Shown in pieces: positions 43,768 through 51,775 of a stretch of 64,000 bases of DNA. This DNA comes from Sulfurimonadaceae bacterium (lineage in GTDB: Bacteria > Campylobacterota > Campylobacteria > Campylobacterales > Sulfurimonadaceae). Under the pieces are notes generated by a model, which saw only the letters and a list, made by a program, of their open reading frames with translations, was not told where the DNA came from and searched no databases. The stretch is from NCBI GenBank assembly GCA_028683835.1, contig JAQUHB010000005.1, positions 1 through 64,000 of the forward strand, given 5' to 3'. Position 1 is the stretch's first letter. Each line of letters opens with the position of its first letter. The position numbers were made by a program, and so were the translations under genes.

Positions 43768-44322
43768 ATGATCAAAAAAATCGTAACAATAAGCGCATTT
43801 AGTGTGATTCTTGGAACAACACTTTTAGCAGACGGAGTGCAAGTATTGCCGGTCATCAATAGTTCATATACACCTTCATTCGCTGTTGCAGCTCTTGGCG
43901 GTTACCAAAAAACAGATGCCGTGGATGGAACGGGTGCATACGGTGTTGAAGTTTCTTTAACATGTCCACTTTTACAGATTCCAAATTATCCAATCAGACA
44001 ACAAGTAAGTCTTGTTCGTACAAATTCAAATGGTTTGACGACTACTGATTTTGAATTAAATCCACATGTTTTATTTGATGTAGCACCAAAATTACACGTT
44101 GGTGTAGGACCAAGTCTTGGTTTTGTTTATGCTTCTGGAGCAGGGGATCATGATTATTCATTTGGCATTGGTGCGGGTGCATCTGTGACTTATGATATTG
44201 ATTCAAAATATTTTGTAGGCGCTGAGAGTAGATACCAATGGGTAAACCAAGCAGATCTTAGTGGTTCAAAAGTTGATTTAGATAATATGCGCACACTTTT
44301 AAAAGTTGGTGTACATTTTTAA
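43768..44322 (+). CDS. Predicted small outer-membrane beta-barrel protein
   Basis: A 184-residue exported protein with signal peptide MIKKIVTISAFSVILGTTLLADG, alternating barrel strands (HVGVGPSLGFVYASG, SFGIGAGASVTYDI, KYFVGAESRYQWV) and a C-terminal Phe (LLKVGVHF), as in OmpW/OmpX-size barrels. No specific family was recognised. Confidence 0.78.
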   Translation: MIKKIVTISAFSVILGTTLLADGVQVLPVINSSYTPSFAVAALGGYQKTDAVDGTGAYGVEVSLTCPLLQIPNYPIRQQVSLVRTNSNGLTTTDFELNPHVLFDVAPKLHVGVGPSLGFVYASGAGDHDYSFGIGAGASVTYDIDSKYFVGAESRYQWVNQADLSGSKVDLDNMRTLLKVGVHF

Positions 44323-44350
44323 ACATTGATTGAGTATGCGAGTGCGTAGA

Positions 44351-44438
44351 TGGTGGACAATGTGAGATTCGAACTCACGGTAGGTTGCCCTACGGCCGCG
44401 TTCCAGGCGACTGGATTCAACCACTCTCCCAATTGTCC
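44351..44438 (-). tRNA. tRNA-Ser (anticodon GGA)
   Basis: The minus strand folds as a class II tRNA. The acceptor stem is GGACAAT/ATTGTCC, the anticodon stem GTCGC/GCGGC with loop CTGGAAC giving anticodon GGA, the long variable arm GTAGG-GCAA-CCTAC, and the T arm GTGAG-TTCGAAT-CTCAC. CCA is encoded at the 3' end (44351-44353). Total length is 88 bases with CCA. Confidence 0.96.
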
Positions 44439-44471
44439 ACGGTTTGGAGAGTGGCATTATAGCAAAGTTTT

Positions 44472-44831
44472 TTATAAAACTTTTATGCAATCTTCTTGTT
44501 TTGGAACAAGACATAAAAAACTGTATGTCACATCACCTAATGTTTCGTAAGCATGAGGTACATTCGCAGGGATAAGCAGCACATCTCCCGCACCCGCTTC
44601 AAACTTTTCATCACCTATCGTCACAAGCGCACGTCCGGCTAAAACATACTGTTCATGTTCTATGATATTTGTATGAAGTGGCATATGCCCGCCAGCTTCA
44701 ATCGTGAAGTTTCTCATAGCAAAATTTGGCGATTCCTCCGGTGAGAGAAGCATCTTCATCCCCACACCTTTGCCCGCTTTTTGCGGTATGTTTTCTATCT
44801 CATTTATTTTCTTATGCAGATACATTTTCAT
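44472..44831 (-). CDS. Cupin domain protein
   Basis: A 119-residue single-domain cupin. Metal-binding motif 1 is seen as GGHMPLHTNIIEHEQYVLAG (His, His, Glu, His-like) and motif 2 as PANVPHAYETLG. Such proteins bind divalent metals and act as dioxygenases, isomerases or sensors; the substrate is unknown. The gene ends 33 bases from the tRNA-Ser gene. Confidence 0.88.
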   Translation of the reverse strand: MKMYLHKKINEIENIPQKAGKGVGMKMLLSPEESPNFAMRNFTIEAGGHMPLHTNIIEHEQYVLAGRALVTIGDEKFEAGAGDVLLIPANVPHAYETLGDVTYSFLCLVPKQEDCIKVL

Positions 44832-44915
44832 CCTTCCATGTAAAGTTTTTAAAAGGATAACATAAATATTTTCTAAAATAAGAAAATTTAATATACATAA
44901 CTGTTTTATTTGAGT

Positions 44916-44921
44916 TAGAAT
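44916..44921 (+). promoter_or_regulatory. -10 element for the porin-chemoreceptor operon
   Basis: TAGAAT in GAGTTAGAATATAGC, 39 bases before the ATG; the A9G9 tract begins about 10 bases downstream, near the expected transcription start. Confidence 0.45.
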
Positions 44922-44931
44922 ATAGCGGTAG

Positions 44932-44949
44932 AAAAAAAAAGGGGGGGGG
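44932..44949 (+). repeat. A9G9 homopolymer tract upstream of the porin gene
   Basis: Nine As followed by nine Gs, ending five bases before the ATG. The G run occupies the Shine-Dalgarno position. G tracts of eight or more are classic slippage sites in Campylobacterota, so expression of the porin and the following chemoreceptor may switch. Confidence 0.8.
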
Positions 44950-44954
44950 TAACT

Positions 44955-46208
44955 ATGTTAAAGAAAATGGTATATTTTTTGCCCTTCTTCTGTTTATCTC
45001 GTATAAGTGCTGAAGAATCTTTAAATTTACGCGATTTTTATGCAAAAGCGGGTGTTAGCGGAGAGTTGAGAGCACTCTATCAATATAACTCTCAGTATGA
45101 ATATTTAGATGGCAAAAGCGGTACGAGCAATACGGGAGTATTGGGTGGTAAAGTAAGCCTCACATCGGGGAATGTGTATGGTTTTGATGCAGTGTTAAGC
45201 GGATATGGGGCATTTAGAGGATTTGAAGATAAAAATAAAGTTGAAGTCGATTATCTCAATAATGGCAGAGGAAATGCCGATTACTCGTTACTTGGAGAGT
45301 CTTTTGTCAGATACACAAAAGATAGCGATTTTATTCAAATAGGACGTTTTGGGCTTGATACTCCACTTTTAAATTCTGATGATGTGCGTATGACACCCGA
45401 TTTTTTTGAGGGTGTTCATGCTTCTGTAAAGATGTTGGACGCCTTTATATTGGATGGTGGATATATCGATGCAATTGCAGGATGGGAAAATCTTGGAGAT
45501 AATGCAAAGTTTGAAAACATAGGGGATGCTATAGATCTTTCCGGCAATTTTTCAGGCGGTTATCATGTAGGAAAATCTTCTATCATCTTTGCCGGAGTTA
45601 CTTTTGCAGATGAAAAAAATCTTTTTAATTTCCGTGTATATGATTATTTGACGCAGAAAGTGATGAATCAGTTATATATGGAGAGTTCTTTTAAAGCTGA
45701 TATTTATGAGCTAGGTGCTCAATATTTGAGAAGTGTATCTGATAGTAGACTTGAAAATTTCGGCGGAAACGACATTATCGATTCTACTGCTTATGGCCTG
45801 CGCGGATGTGTCAATCTTAACAAAGTGGGGTTTACTTTGGCTTATGACGAGGTCTTAAAAAGAAAAAATACTCTTTTTGATGGTGGAACTCCTGATTTTT
45901 TTGGAGGGGCTAACGATCCATTTTTTACTTCTATGGACTTGCTTGTTCCAAATCAGCTCGGCGGAGTTAAGGTTTATAAAGGAGAGATTTCTTATACTCC
46001 AACGGATGATTTTTCTCTTAGTGTGGCGCATGCTTTGTTTCACAAAGGGGATGGATATGATCAAAGTGAGAGCGATCTTACGCTCAAAGCTACTTTGTAT
46101 AAAAATATAGAAGCGGATATGAAGTTATCTAGTCTCAATGAAACAGATAGTATAGGTAATGTCACAACAAATAATCGTGTTCGTGCATTACTAAAAATGA
46201 AATTTTAA
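44955..46208 (+). CDS. OprD/Campylobacterota-type outer-membrane porin
   Basis: A 417-residue porin-like protein with signal peptide MLKKMVYFLPFFCLSRISAEE. The N-terminal FYAKAGVSGELRALYQYNSQYE, then ALGG-like GVLGGKVSLTSGNVYGFDA, FIQIGRFGLDTPLLNSDDVRMTPDFFEGVHA (typical of OprD-type barrels) and a C-terminal Phe (RALLKMKF) indicate a 16-18 strand barrel. Substrate unknown. The chemoreceptor gene follows within one base of the stop, suggesting that uptake and sensing are coexpressed. Confidence 0.85.
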   Translation: MLKKMVYFLPFFCLSRISAEESLNLRDFYAKAGVSGELRALYQYNSQYEYLDGKSGTSNTGVLGGKVSLTSGNVYGFDAVLSGYGAFRGFEDKNKVEVDYLNNGRGNADYSLLGESFVRYTKDSDFIQIGRFGLDTPLLNSDDVRMTPDFFEGVHASVKMLDAFILDGGYIDAIAGWENLGDNAKFENIGDAIDLSGNFSGGYHVGKSSIIFAGVTFADEKNLFNFRVYDYLTQKVMNQLYMESSFKADIYELGAQYLRSVSDSRLENFGGNDIIDSTAYGLRGCVNLNKVGFTLAYDEVLKRKNTLFDGGTPDFFGGANDPFFTSMDLLVPNQLGGVKVYKGEISYTPTDDFSLSVAHALFHKGDGYDQSESDLTLKATLYKNIEADMKLSSLNETDSIGNVTTNNRVRALLKMKF

Positions 46209-46220
46209 ATGGAGGCAGGA

Positions 46221-47825
46221 ATGAGTATAAAACAAAAATTGATATTAGGTCTTACGCTGATATTTGTGGGAGTTATAGTAAATATTTTAGTGGGCAGTGT
46301 GACTATTTCCAATGTATACAAACTAAGTGAATCAGCAGCACATGAATCGATTCCTCGTGCGCTTGACGCTACAGATGCCAAGTATCAGGTCTCACAAGTC
46401 CAGCAGTTTTTGACAGATGCATCTTTGACACAAAATCAGGATTCCGTAAAAGAGGCACAAGAAGCCAATGATGCTTTTATGAAAGATATGGGTAGATTTG
46501 AAGCGATGTTTCAAAAAGAGAATAACAACAAAAGCCTCTCTATGGTGAGAGTTTCAAAAAATGACATGCAAGAACTTTTTATAGTGGGCAAAAAGATGAT
46601 GGCAAGTTATGGTGTGAGCAAAGCTGATGGCGACAAAGTGATGGAAGATTTTGATGCGGCGAGTGCAAAACTGATGTCAAAGGTCGACGAGATCAAAAAA
46701 GCACAGGTTGCTGAAGCGATAAGCAATTCAGAGCAGACAATGGAAAAAGCAAATTTTACAAAATATTTTTCACTTATGATCGGAATAGCTACGATTATGA
46801 TGGGGCTTTTGGTGGGCTATTTGCTTTCCAATAATATTTTGATGTCGATTAAAAAACTTGGTGATGTTATTGAAGTCGTAGCTCAAAACCATGATTTTAC
46901 TCAAAATGTTAAATTTGAAGGGAATGATGAGCTTTCTCAGATGGGAGAAAAGATCAATCACCTAGTTACTGTATTACGTGAATCATTTTGTGAGATTGGA
47001 AGTACATCTCATGAAAACCTTTCTGTAGCTACACAACTTTCAGCTACAACCCATTCAATAGGAAAAGCAGCGGAACATGAAGCGCAGATAGTCTCAGAGA
47101 CAACAAGCGAATCGCTTTTGACAAAAGATGCGATTATTGCCTCAGCGTCTAAGGCACAGAATGTAAAAATAAAAGCATTACAAGCCAGAGAGAGCCTTCA
47201 AGAAGCGCAAAATACTCTTAGTGAAACAAATTCTGAGTTGATACTTACTGTAGAGATGGAATCTGAGATGAATGCAAAGCTTCATTCTCTTTCGCAAGAA
47301 GCATCACAAGTAAAACAGGTCTTGACTGTTATCTCGGATATTGCAGATCAAACAAATCTTCTAGCGCTCAATGCAGCCATAGAAGCGGCGCGTGCAGGAG
47401 AACATGGACGCGGATTTGCCGTGGTCGCCGATGAGGTAAGAAAGCTTGCTGAGCGTACACAAAAAAGTCTTGTAGAGACAAATGCAACAGTCAATGTCAT
47501 AGTGCAGTCGATCATGGAAATCACAGAACAGATCACTACCAATACGCAGCGTATCGAAAATCTCGCCGAAGCATCTGAGCAGGCTGGGCATAATACACAA
47601 ATGGCCGTAAGTTCACTTTCTCAAGCGGTTGAAAATATTGAGGAGCTTGCCACGGATTCTCAGATGAATGCTTCTGCAATAGAAAAAATCATTATGAAGA
47701 TAGAAAATATTCGTACATACAGCACATCTAATGCAAAAAATGTTGAAGAGATAGCTGGCGCTGCAGAACATCTCCATATGATGACACAAAACTTGAGTAC
47801 AAAAATCAGTATTTATCGCACATAA
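46221..47825 (+). CDS. Methyl-accepting chemotaxis protein (four-helix-bundle sensor)
   Basis: A 534-residue chemoreceptor. TM1 is at about residues 5-27 ([20 protein letters not shown]), a helical periplasmic domain spans about 28-180, TM2 about 182-205 ([21 protein letters not shown]), then HAMP and a signalling domain with [21 protein letters not shown]. It lacks a C-terminal pentapeptide. The track starts at ATG 46209, but GGAGG there is the Shine-Dalgarno for the ATG at 46221 (MSIKQKL). It is transcribed with the porin gene. Confidence 0.94.
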   Translation: MSIKQKLILGLTLIFVGVIVNILVGSVTISNVYKLSESAAHESIPRALDATDAKYQVSQVQQFLTDASLTQNQDSVKEAQEANDAFMKDMGRFEAMFQKENNNKSLSMVRVSKNDMQELFIVGKKMMASYGVSKADGDKVMEDFDAASAKLMSKVDEIKKAQVAEAISNSEQTMEKANFTKYFSLMIGIATIMMGLLVGYLLSNNILMSIKKLGDVIEVVAQNHDFTQNVKFEGNDELSQMGEKINHLVTVLRESFCEIGSTSHENLSVATQLSATTHSIGKAAEHEAQIVSETTSESLLTKDAIIASASKAQNVKIKALQARESLQEAQNTLSETNSELILTVEMESEMNAKLHSLSQEASQVKQVLTVISDIADQTNLLALNAAIEAARAGEHGRGFAVVADEVRKLAERTQKSLVETNATVNVIVQSIMEITEQITTNTQRIENLAEASEQAGHNTQMAVSSLSQAVENIEELATDSQMNASAIEKIIMKIENIRTYSTSNAKNVEEIAGAAEHLHMMTQNLSTKISIYRT

Positions 47826-47912
47826 ACTATAGTTATTTTTATCATATTCATGTAGAAATTACAAAAACTGCGGGTTTGCCTGCAGCTTTTGTCTGCCAAA
47901 ACTTCAGCCGTA
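47826..47912 (+). pseudogene. Degenerate copy of the radical SAM gene start
   Basis: The bases from about 47824 match the start of the radical SAM gene (from 48508, including the preceding TAAAC) with scattered substitutions and at least two one-base gaps. Shared blocks include AGTTATTTT, TTCATGTAGA, TGCAGCTTTTGTC and CCAAAAC. The ATG is replaced by ATA and the Cys-cluster reading frame is broken, so it is not functional. It ends just before the mntP promoter. Confidence 0.7.
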
Positions 47913-47917
47913 CGCGG

Positions 47918-47923
47918 TATAAT
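47918..47923 (+). promoter_or_regulatory. -10 element for mntP
   Basis: TATAAT in GCGGTATAATTCGCC, 25 bases before the ATG at 47949. The resulting leader is under 20 bases, leaving no room for a manganese riboswitch. Confidence 0.6.
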
Positions 47924-47948
47924 TCGCCAATTTTTTTCAGGATATTTC

Positions 47949-48509
47949 ATGAGCGAAACTCTTCTCATCCTTGCCATTGCCCTTGCCATGGACTCTGTCG
48001 CGGTTTCTATTGCGATTGGCTCAAAATACCGTGATCTTCTTCTTTGGCGTACCCTCTTTGTTGCCGGAGTTTTTGGTTTTTTCCAAGGAGTGATGCCGAT
48101 TGCCGGTTATTTCATAGGAATCAGTTTTGCTGATTATGTTCAAGCGTACGATCACTGGATCGCTTTTGTATTATTGGTAGGATTAGGCGGTAAAATGCTC
48201 TATGAAGCCTACCAAAATGAGTTTGACGAAGAGGTTACGGATCTGTCGAATAAAACACTTATCACCTTGGGGATTGCAACAAGTATCGATGCCATGGCAA
48301 TCGGGGTGACATTTGCTTTTTTACAAACCGATATTTTCACTGCGTCATCTATTATTGCCCTTGTGACTTTTGTTCTTTGTATCGCGGCAGTGTATGTCGG
48401 GAAAAAATTGGGTTCACTGCTTGAGAGCAAAGCGGAGATGCTTGGAGGGATCATCCTCATCGGTCTTGGCTGTAAGATCTTAGCGGAGCATACAGGATTG
48501 ATAGGTTAA
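47949..48509 (+). CDS. mntP: Manganese efflux pump MntP
   Basis: MntP exports Mn2+ and protects against its toxicity. The 186-residue product has six membrane helices and the paired conserved ALAMDSVAVSIAIG (about residues 9-22) and ATSIDAMAIGVTFAF (about 98-112), whose Asp residues are essential in the family. The track's ORF starts 60 bases earlier, inside the radical SAM relic; CAGGA before ATG 47949 and the family N-terminus support the shorter form. Confidence 0.92.
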   Translation: MSETLLILAIALAMDSVAVSIAIGSKYRDLLLWRTLFVAGVFGFFQGVMPIAGYFIGISFADYVQAYDHWIAFVLLVGLGGKMLYEAYQNEFDEEVTDLSNKTLITLGIATSIDAMAIGVTFAFLQTDIFTASSIIALVTFVLCIAAVYVGKKLGSLLESKAEMLGGIILIGLGCKILAEHTGLIG

Positions 48510-48512
48510 ACA

Positions 48513-49391
48513 ATGAGTTATTTTCATCGTGTTCATGTAGAGATCACAAATATCTGCGGTCTTGCATGCAGCTTTTGTCCCCCAAAACTCCAACCCACAA
48601 AAACAATGACTTTGGAGTTTTTTGAAAAAATCTTAGCAGAGTTGAAGCCCTATACAAAGAGTTTAGCTTTCCATGTAATGGGTGATCCTCTCACTCTTTC
48701 AAATCTCGATAAGTATCTTGATCTGGCTTTGCAATATGCTTTTGAAGTAGAGCTCACGACAAGCGGATATTATCTCAAAAAAAATCCTATTTCGACACTT
48801 TTTCATCCCGCTGTAAGACAGCTCAATATCTCGCTCAACGCTTATAATAAAAATGATTCAAATCTCAGTTTTGAAACATATATGCAGGGTGTTTTGGAAG
48901 TATGCGATGCAAAACTTCAAAACTTTCCAAAACCTTTTATAAATCTGCGTGTCTGGAATCTTGATGAAGCGTGTTCGGAACTCTCATTTAATGAACAGCT
49001 TTTTATAGTTTTAAGAGAGCATTTTGAACAGAAACTGCAGATGGATGAGATTGTCAAAAACAAGATAAAATCTTTTCGACTCGCTTCGAAAATACTCCTC
49101 AATTTTGACAGCTATTTTGAATGGCCGTCCTTGAACTCTTCTCATGAAAGCCACGCAACATGTTATGGTTTAAAATCACATATTGGCATATTGGCAAATG
49201 GAGTTGTCGTACCATGTTGCCTTGATGGCGAGGGTGTTATAAACCTTGGAGACTTATATGAAAGCTCGCTTGAAGAGATACTTTCTTCAAAGCGTGCACA
49301 AGATATGATCAAAGGTTTTGAAAAGGGGAAGGCAGTCGAAGAACTGTGTTTGAAATGTAGCTATAAAGACAGATTTCAAGAATCTTTTTAA
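48513..49391 (+). CDS. Radical SAM/SPASM domain protein
   Basis: A 292-residue radical SAM enzyme. The [4Fe-4S]-SAM motif is CGLACSFCPPK (Cys-x3-Cys-x2-Cys, about residues 15-22), followed by FHVMGDPL (GGE-like SAM contact). The C-terminal SPASM-like region has ATCYGLKSHIGILANGVVVPCCLDGEG and LCLKCSYKDRF, supplying ligands for an extra cluster. Substrate is unknown; many relatives modify peptides or sugars. Its 3' end overlaps cobQ on the other strand by 4 bases. A broken copy of its first 27 or so codons sits before mntP. Confidence 0.88.
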   Translation: MSYFHRVHVEITNICGLACSFCPPKLQPTKTMTLEFFEKILAELKPYTKSLAFHVMGDPLTLSNLDKYLDLALQYAFEVELTTSGYYLKKNPISTLFHPAVRQLNISLNAYNKNDSNLSFETYMQGVLEVCDAKLQNFPKPFINLRVWNLDEACSELSFNEQLFIVLREHFEQKLQMDEIVKNKIKSFRLASKILLNFDSYFEWPSLNSSHESHATCYGLKSHIGILANGVVVPCCLDGEGVINLGDLYESSLEEILSSKRAQDMIKGFEKGKAVEELCLKCSYKDRFQESF

Positions 49392-50776
49392 CCTTTTAGC
49401 AGTGCTTTGTAGATGAAATCGACATCTACATTTTCCTCTACATGTAAAGCAAATTCTAGGGTAGAACGTTTCTTATACTCTTGAAAATTGTAGCCTCGAT
49501 AGTCTGCATTGATTTTGGAAAAGAGTTTGAAGCGTATCTCGTCACTCTCAAAAAACCCGTGTACAAAAGTGCCGTAAAGATTTTTATGTTTTTTTGAACC
49601 CTTTTTTGCCACGGCATTGTGGATTTCATAGCCTGCAACATTGCAGTCAAAGATCTCGTAGTTCTCTTTTTTGAGCACTTTTTTCTCTTTAAAAATAACA
49701 TCGCCATCAAACCTTGCAAAACCTTTTATCTCTTCAATCTGGGATTCTACATGCAAGGGATCGAGGATGCGTTCAAACATCATCTCATAACCGCCACATA
49801 TGGCAACGATGGTTTTCTTTTTATTTTTTAAAATCTCTTCAAAACCTATTTCTCGAAGCCATTGCAGATCTTCAACAACACGTTTACTCCCTGGAAGAAT
49901 AAGAAGGTCTACATGAGAAGCTTCACTCGGATTTGTGATGAAACTTAGCTCCACCTGCGCATCTGCAACAAGAGGCTCAAAGTCGGTAAAATTACTGATA
50001 TGCGGAAGCTTGATAACAGCGGCTTTAATGATGGTTTTTGAGTGGTCTTGTGTATAACCCATCAGAGACTGCGCATCTTCAAAACCAAGGTTGAAAGGTT
50101 TGTATGGAACGACGCCGAGTACTTTAATACCAAAGCGTTCTTCTAAAATCATGATCCCATCATCAAAAAGGGCGATATCTCCGCGAAATTTGTTGATGAT
50201 AACACCGATAATATTTTTTTTCAAAGCTTTTGGAAGAAGAGCAATAACACCAACGATGGAGGCAAAAACACCGCCTCGTTCAATGTCTGCTACAAGTACG
50301 ATTTTTGTCTTAAACTCTTCGGCTATGTAAATATTGGAAAGGTCTTTATCCATAAGGTTAAGCTCAACTGGACTTCCTGCGCCTTCAGCGACGATACACT
50401 CATATTCCTTAGAAAGTTTTTTAAATGCTTTTTTGACATGGGGTTTGAGAGAGTTGATGTTTTTATAGTATTCATGCACCTCTACATCTTTGACAGCCTC
50501 GCCGTTGATGATGAGATAGGCGCTGTTGTTTGAGCCTGATTTTATGAGAATAGGATTCATGAAGTGAGATGTTGGGATACTGATGGCTTCAGCGGCAAAG
50601 TGTTGAGGTATAGCGATCTCTCCGCCATCATCGCAAACTTTAGAGTTGTTTGAAACATTTTGCGCTTTAAAGGGAGCAACCTTCACTCCGCGTTTATGTA
50701 GAAGATAGGTCAGCGCAAAAGAGAGCGTTGACTTTCCCGCATCACTACTTGTACCAAATATACTCAAAGATTTCAT
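49388..50776 (-). CDS. cobQ: Cobyric acid synthase
   Basis: CobQ/CbiP amidates four carboxylates of adenosylcobyrinic acid diamide in cobalamin synthesis. The 462-residue product has the P-loop-like IFGTSSDAGKSTLSFAL, DTBS-like GAGSPVELNL, and a triad glutaminase domain with IVAICGGYEMMF (Cys) and YGTFVHGFFES (His). It overlaps the next gene upstream by 4 bases. Together with the receptor gene this suggests cobalamin/corrinoid salvage and completion. Confidence 0.94.
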   Translation of the reverse strand: MKSLSIFGTSSDAGKSTLSFALTYLLHKRGVKVAPFKAQNVSNNSKVCDDGGEIAIPQHFAAEAISIPTSHFMNPILIKSGSNNSAYLIINGEAVKDVEVHEYYKNINSLKPHVKKAFKKLSKEYECIVAEGAGSPVELNLMDKDLSNIYIAEEFKTKIVLVADIERGGVFASIVGVIALLPKALKKNIIGVIINKFRGDIALFDDGIMILEERFGIKVLGVVPYKPFNLGFEDAQSLMGYTQDHSKTIIKAAVIKLPHISNFTDFEPLVADAQVELSFITNPSEASHVDLLILPGSKRVVEDLQWLREIGFEEILKNKKKTIVAICGGYEMMFERILDPLHVESQIEEIKGFARFDGDVIFKEKKVLKKENYEIFDCNVAGYEIHNAVAKKGSKKHKNLYGTFVHGFFESDEIRFKLFSKINADYRGYNFQEYKKRSTLEFALHVEENVDVDFIYKALLKG

Positions 50777-51201
50777 AATCTACACTCTTTCATTATATTT
50801 TTCCAGTTTAAATCAAAATTTTTTTCGACGTATTGTTTGGTATGTGGAATAATACAACGTGAGCAGTCTTGATGAATCGCATCGCCGTAAGCCACTAAAG
50901 TTCCAGCTTTTGCACCAATAGCACAAAAGCTGTATTTAGTTTTTTCTTCGATTTTTTTTATTCCATCTTCTTTAAATCGAAAGTGGGGACAAGCACAAAA
51001 ATAGCAGTTAAGATAAGGGATATCGTGGCATTTTTTTTGTGTTTCATACAAAAGACAAAACTCTTTTTCATGTTTGAGCATATTCGAAAATTCGAAATAC
51101 TCGATAATCTGCTCCTGTGTGAAGTTTTGAGAGAGCAGTTTATCTATGATATTTTTATGCTTTTGTGCATGTGAGTCAAACCATTCAGAGTAAGTCATCA
51201 A
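50773..51201 (-). CDS. Cysteine-rich small domain protein (cobalamin-linked)
   Basis: A 142-residue protein with many Cys: EFCLLYETQKKCHDIPYLNCYFCACPHFRFK, then YSFCAIG and DCSRCIIPH. This matches the Cys-rich small domain often found beside cobalamin-synthesis genes, likely binding a metal or Fe-S cluster. Position between cobQ and a membrane protein, with overlaps on both sides, supports a cobalamin-related role. Confidence 0.82.
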   Translation of the reverse strand: MMTYSEWFDSHAQKHKNIIDKLLSQNFTQEQIIEYFEFSNMLKHEKEFCLLYETQKKCHDIPYLNCYFCACPHFRFKEDGIKKIEEKTKYSFCAIGAKAGTLVAYGDAIHQDCSRCIIPHTKQYVEKNFDLNWKNIMKECRL

Positions 51202-51767
51202 TCTCTTTTTCGTTGAAATGATCGTAATAAATATATAATGATAGCAAGTTCAACAAAAAAAAGAAGTAAATTCATATCATACACTTGGAGGTTTTTATCG
51301 CTTGTATGTAAGGCTTTTTCGAGGAGTTTGTAAAAGAGATAAGAGAGTAGCATTCCTGCGAGATAGCCCTTTTGTTTTATAACATCCACAAGTGTGAGTA
51401 AATTCGCTTTTTTTAAAAAAAGCGTCTCAGCGCGTACAAGATAAGAGCCAAAAGTAAAAGTCGCCTGATAGCTGATGTAGTAGACAAGCGCGGTTGTGTA
51501 ATTTTGTCCAAAGAGTAAAAAATAGCCCATAGCAAAAAGGAGGATTAGCTCTACGAACAAAGAGATCCTATAAAAATACTCTATATGTAAGATTTTATAA
51601 TAGAGTTTGGCGATGGTGAGCATAGAAAAAGCCAAGATAATTCCGCCCGCAGAGTAGACGGAGGGAGAGAGCGGAGTATAGATAATAAATATACCCCCGA
51701 TGCTCAATCCCATAAACAAAGAGTTTAGAAACTTATATTTTAAAAACTCCCTGAATATTATTTTCAT
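51198..51767 (-). CDS. Uncharacterised integral membrane protein
   Basis: A 189-residue protein with about five or six membrane helices (FLNSLFMGLSIGGIFIIYTPLSPSVYSAGG through LLLFFVELAIIIYLL). No known transporter family was recognised. It overlaps the Cys-rich gene by 4 bases and is 8 bases downstream of the TonB receptor, so it is a candidate inner-membrane component for the same substrate. Confidence 0.65.
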   Translation of the reverse strand: MKIIFREFLKYKFLNSLFMGLSIGGIFIIYTPLSPSVYSAGGIILAFSMLTIAKLYYKILHIEYFYRISLFVELILLFAMGYFLLFGQNYTTALVYYISYQATFTFGSYLVRAETLFLKKANLLTLVDVIKQKGYLAGMLLSYLFYKLLEKALHTSDKNLQVYDMNLLLFFVELAIIIYLLRSFQRKRD

Positions 51768-51775
51768 TTTTTACC

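Noticed and set aside
47826-47948. Possible manganese (yybP-ykoY) riboswitch before mntP
   Set aside because: The TATAAT at 47918 leaves a leader under 20 bases, and the upstream DNA is better explained as a radical SAM gene relic.
48513-49391. Radical SAM/SPASM protein as a peptide-maturation system
   Set aside because: No short precursor-like ORF was found beside it; neighbours are mntP and cobQ.
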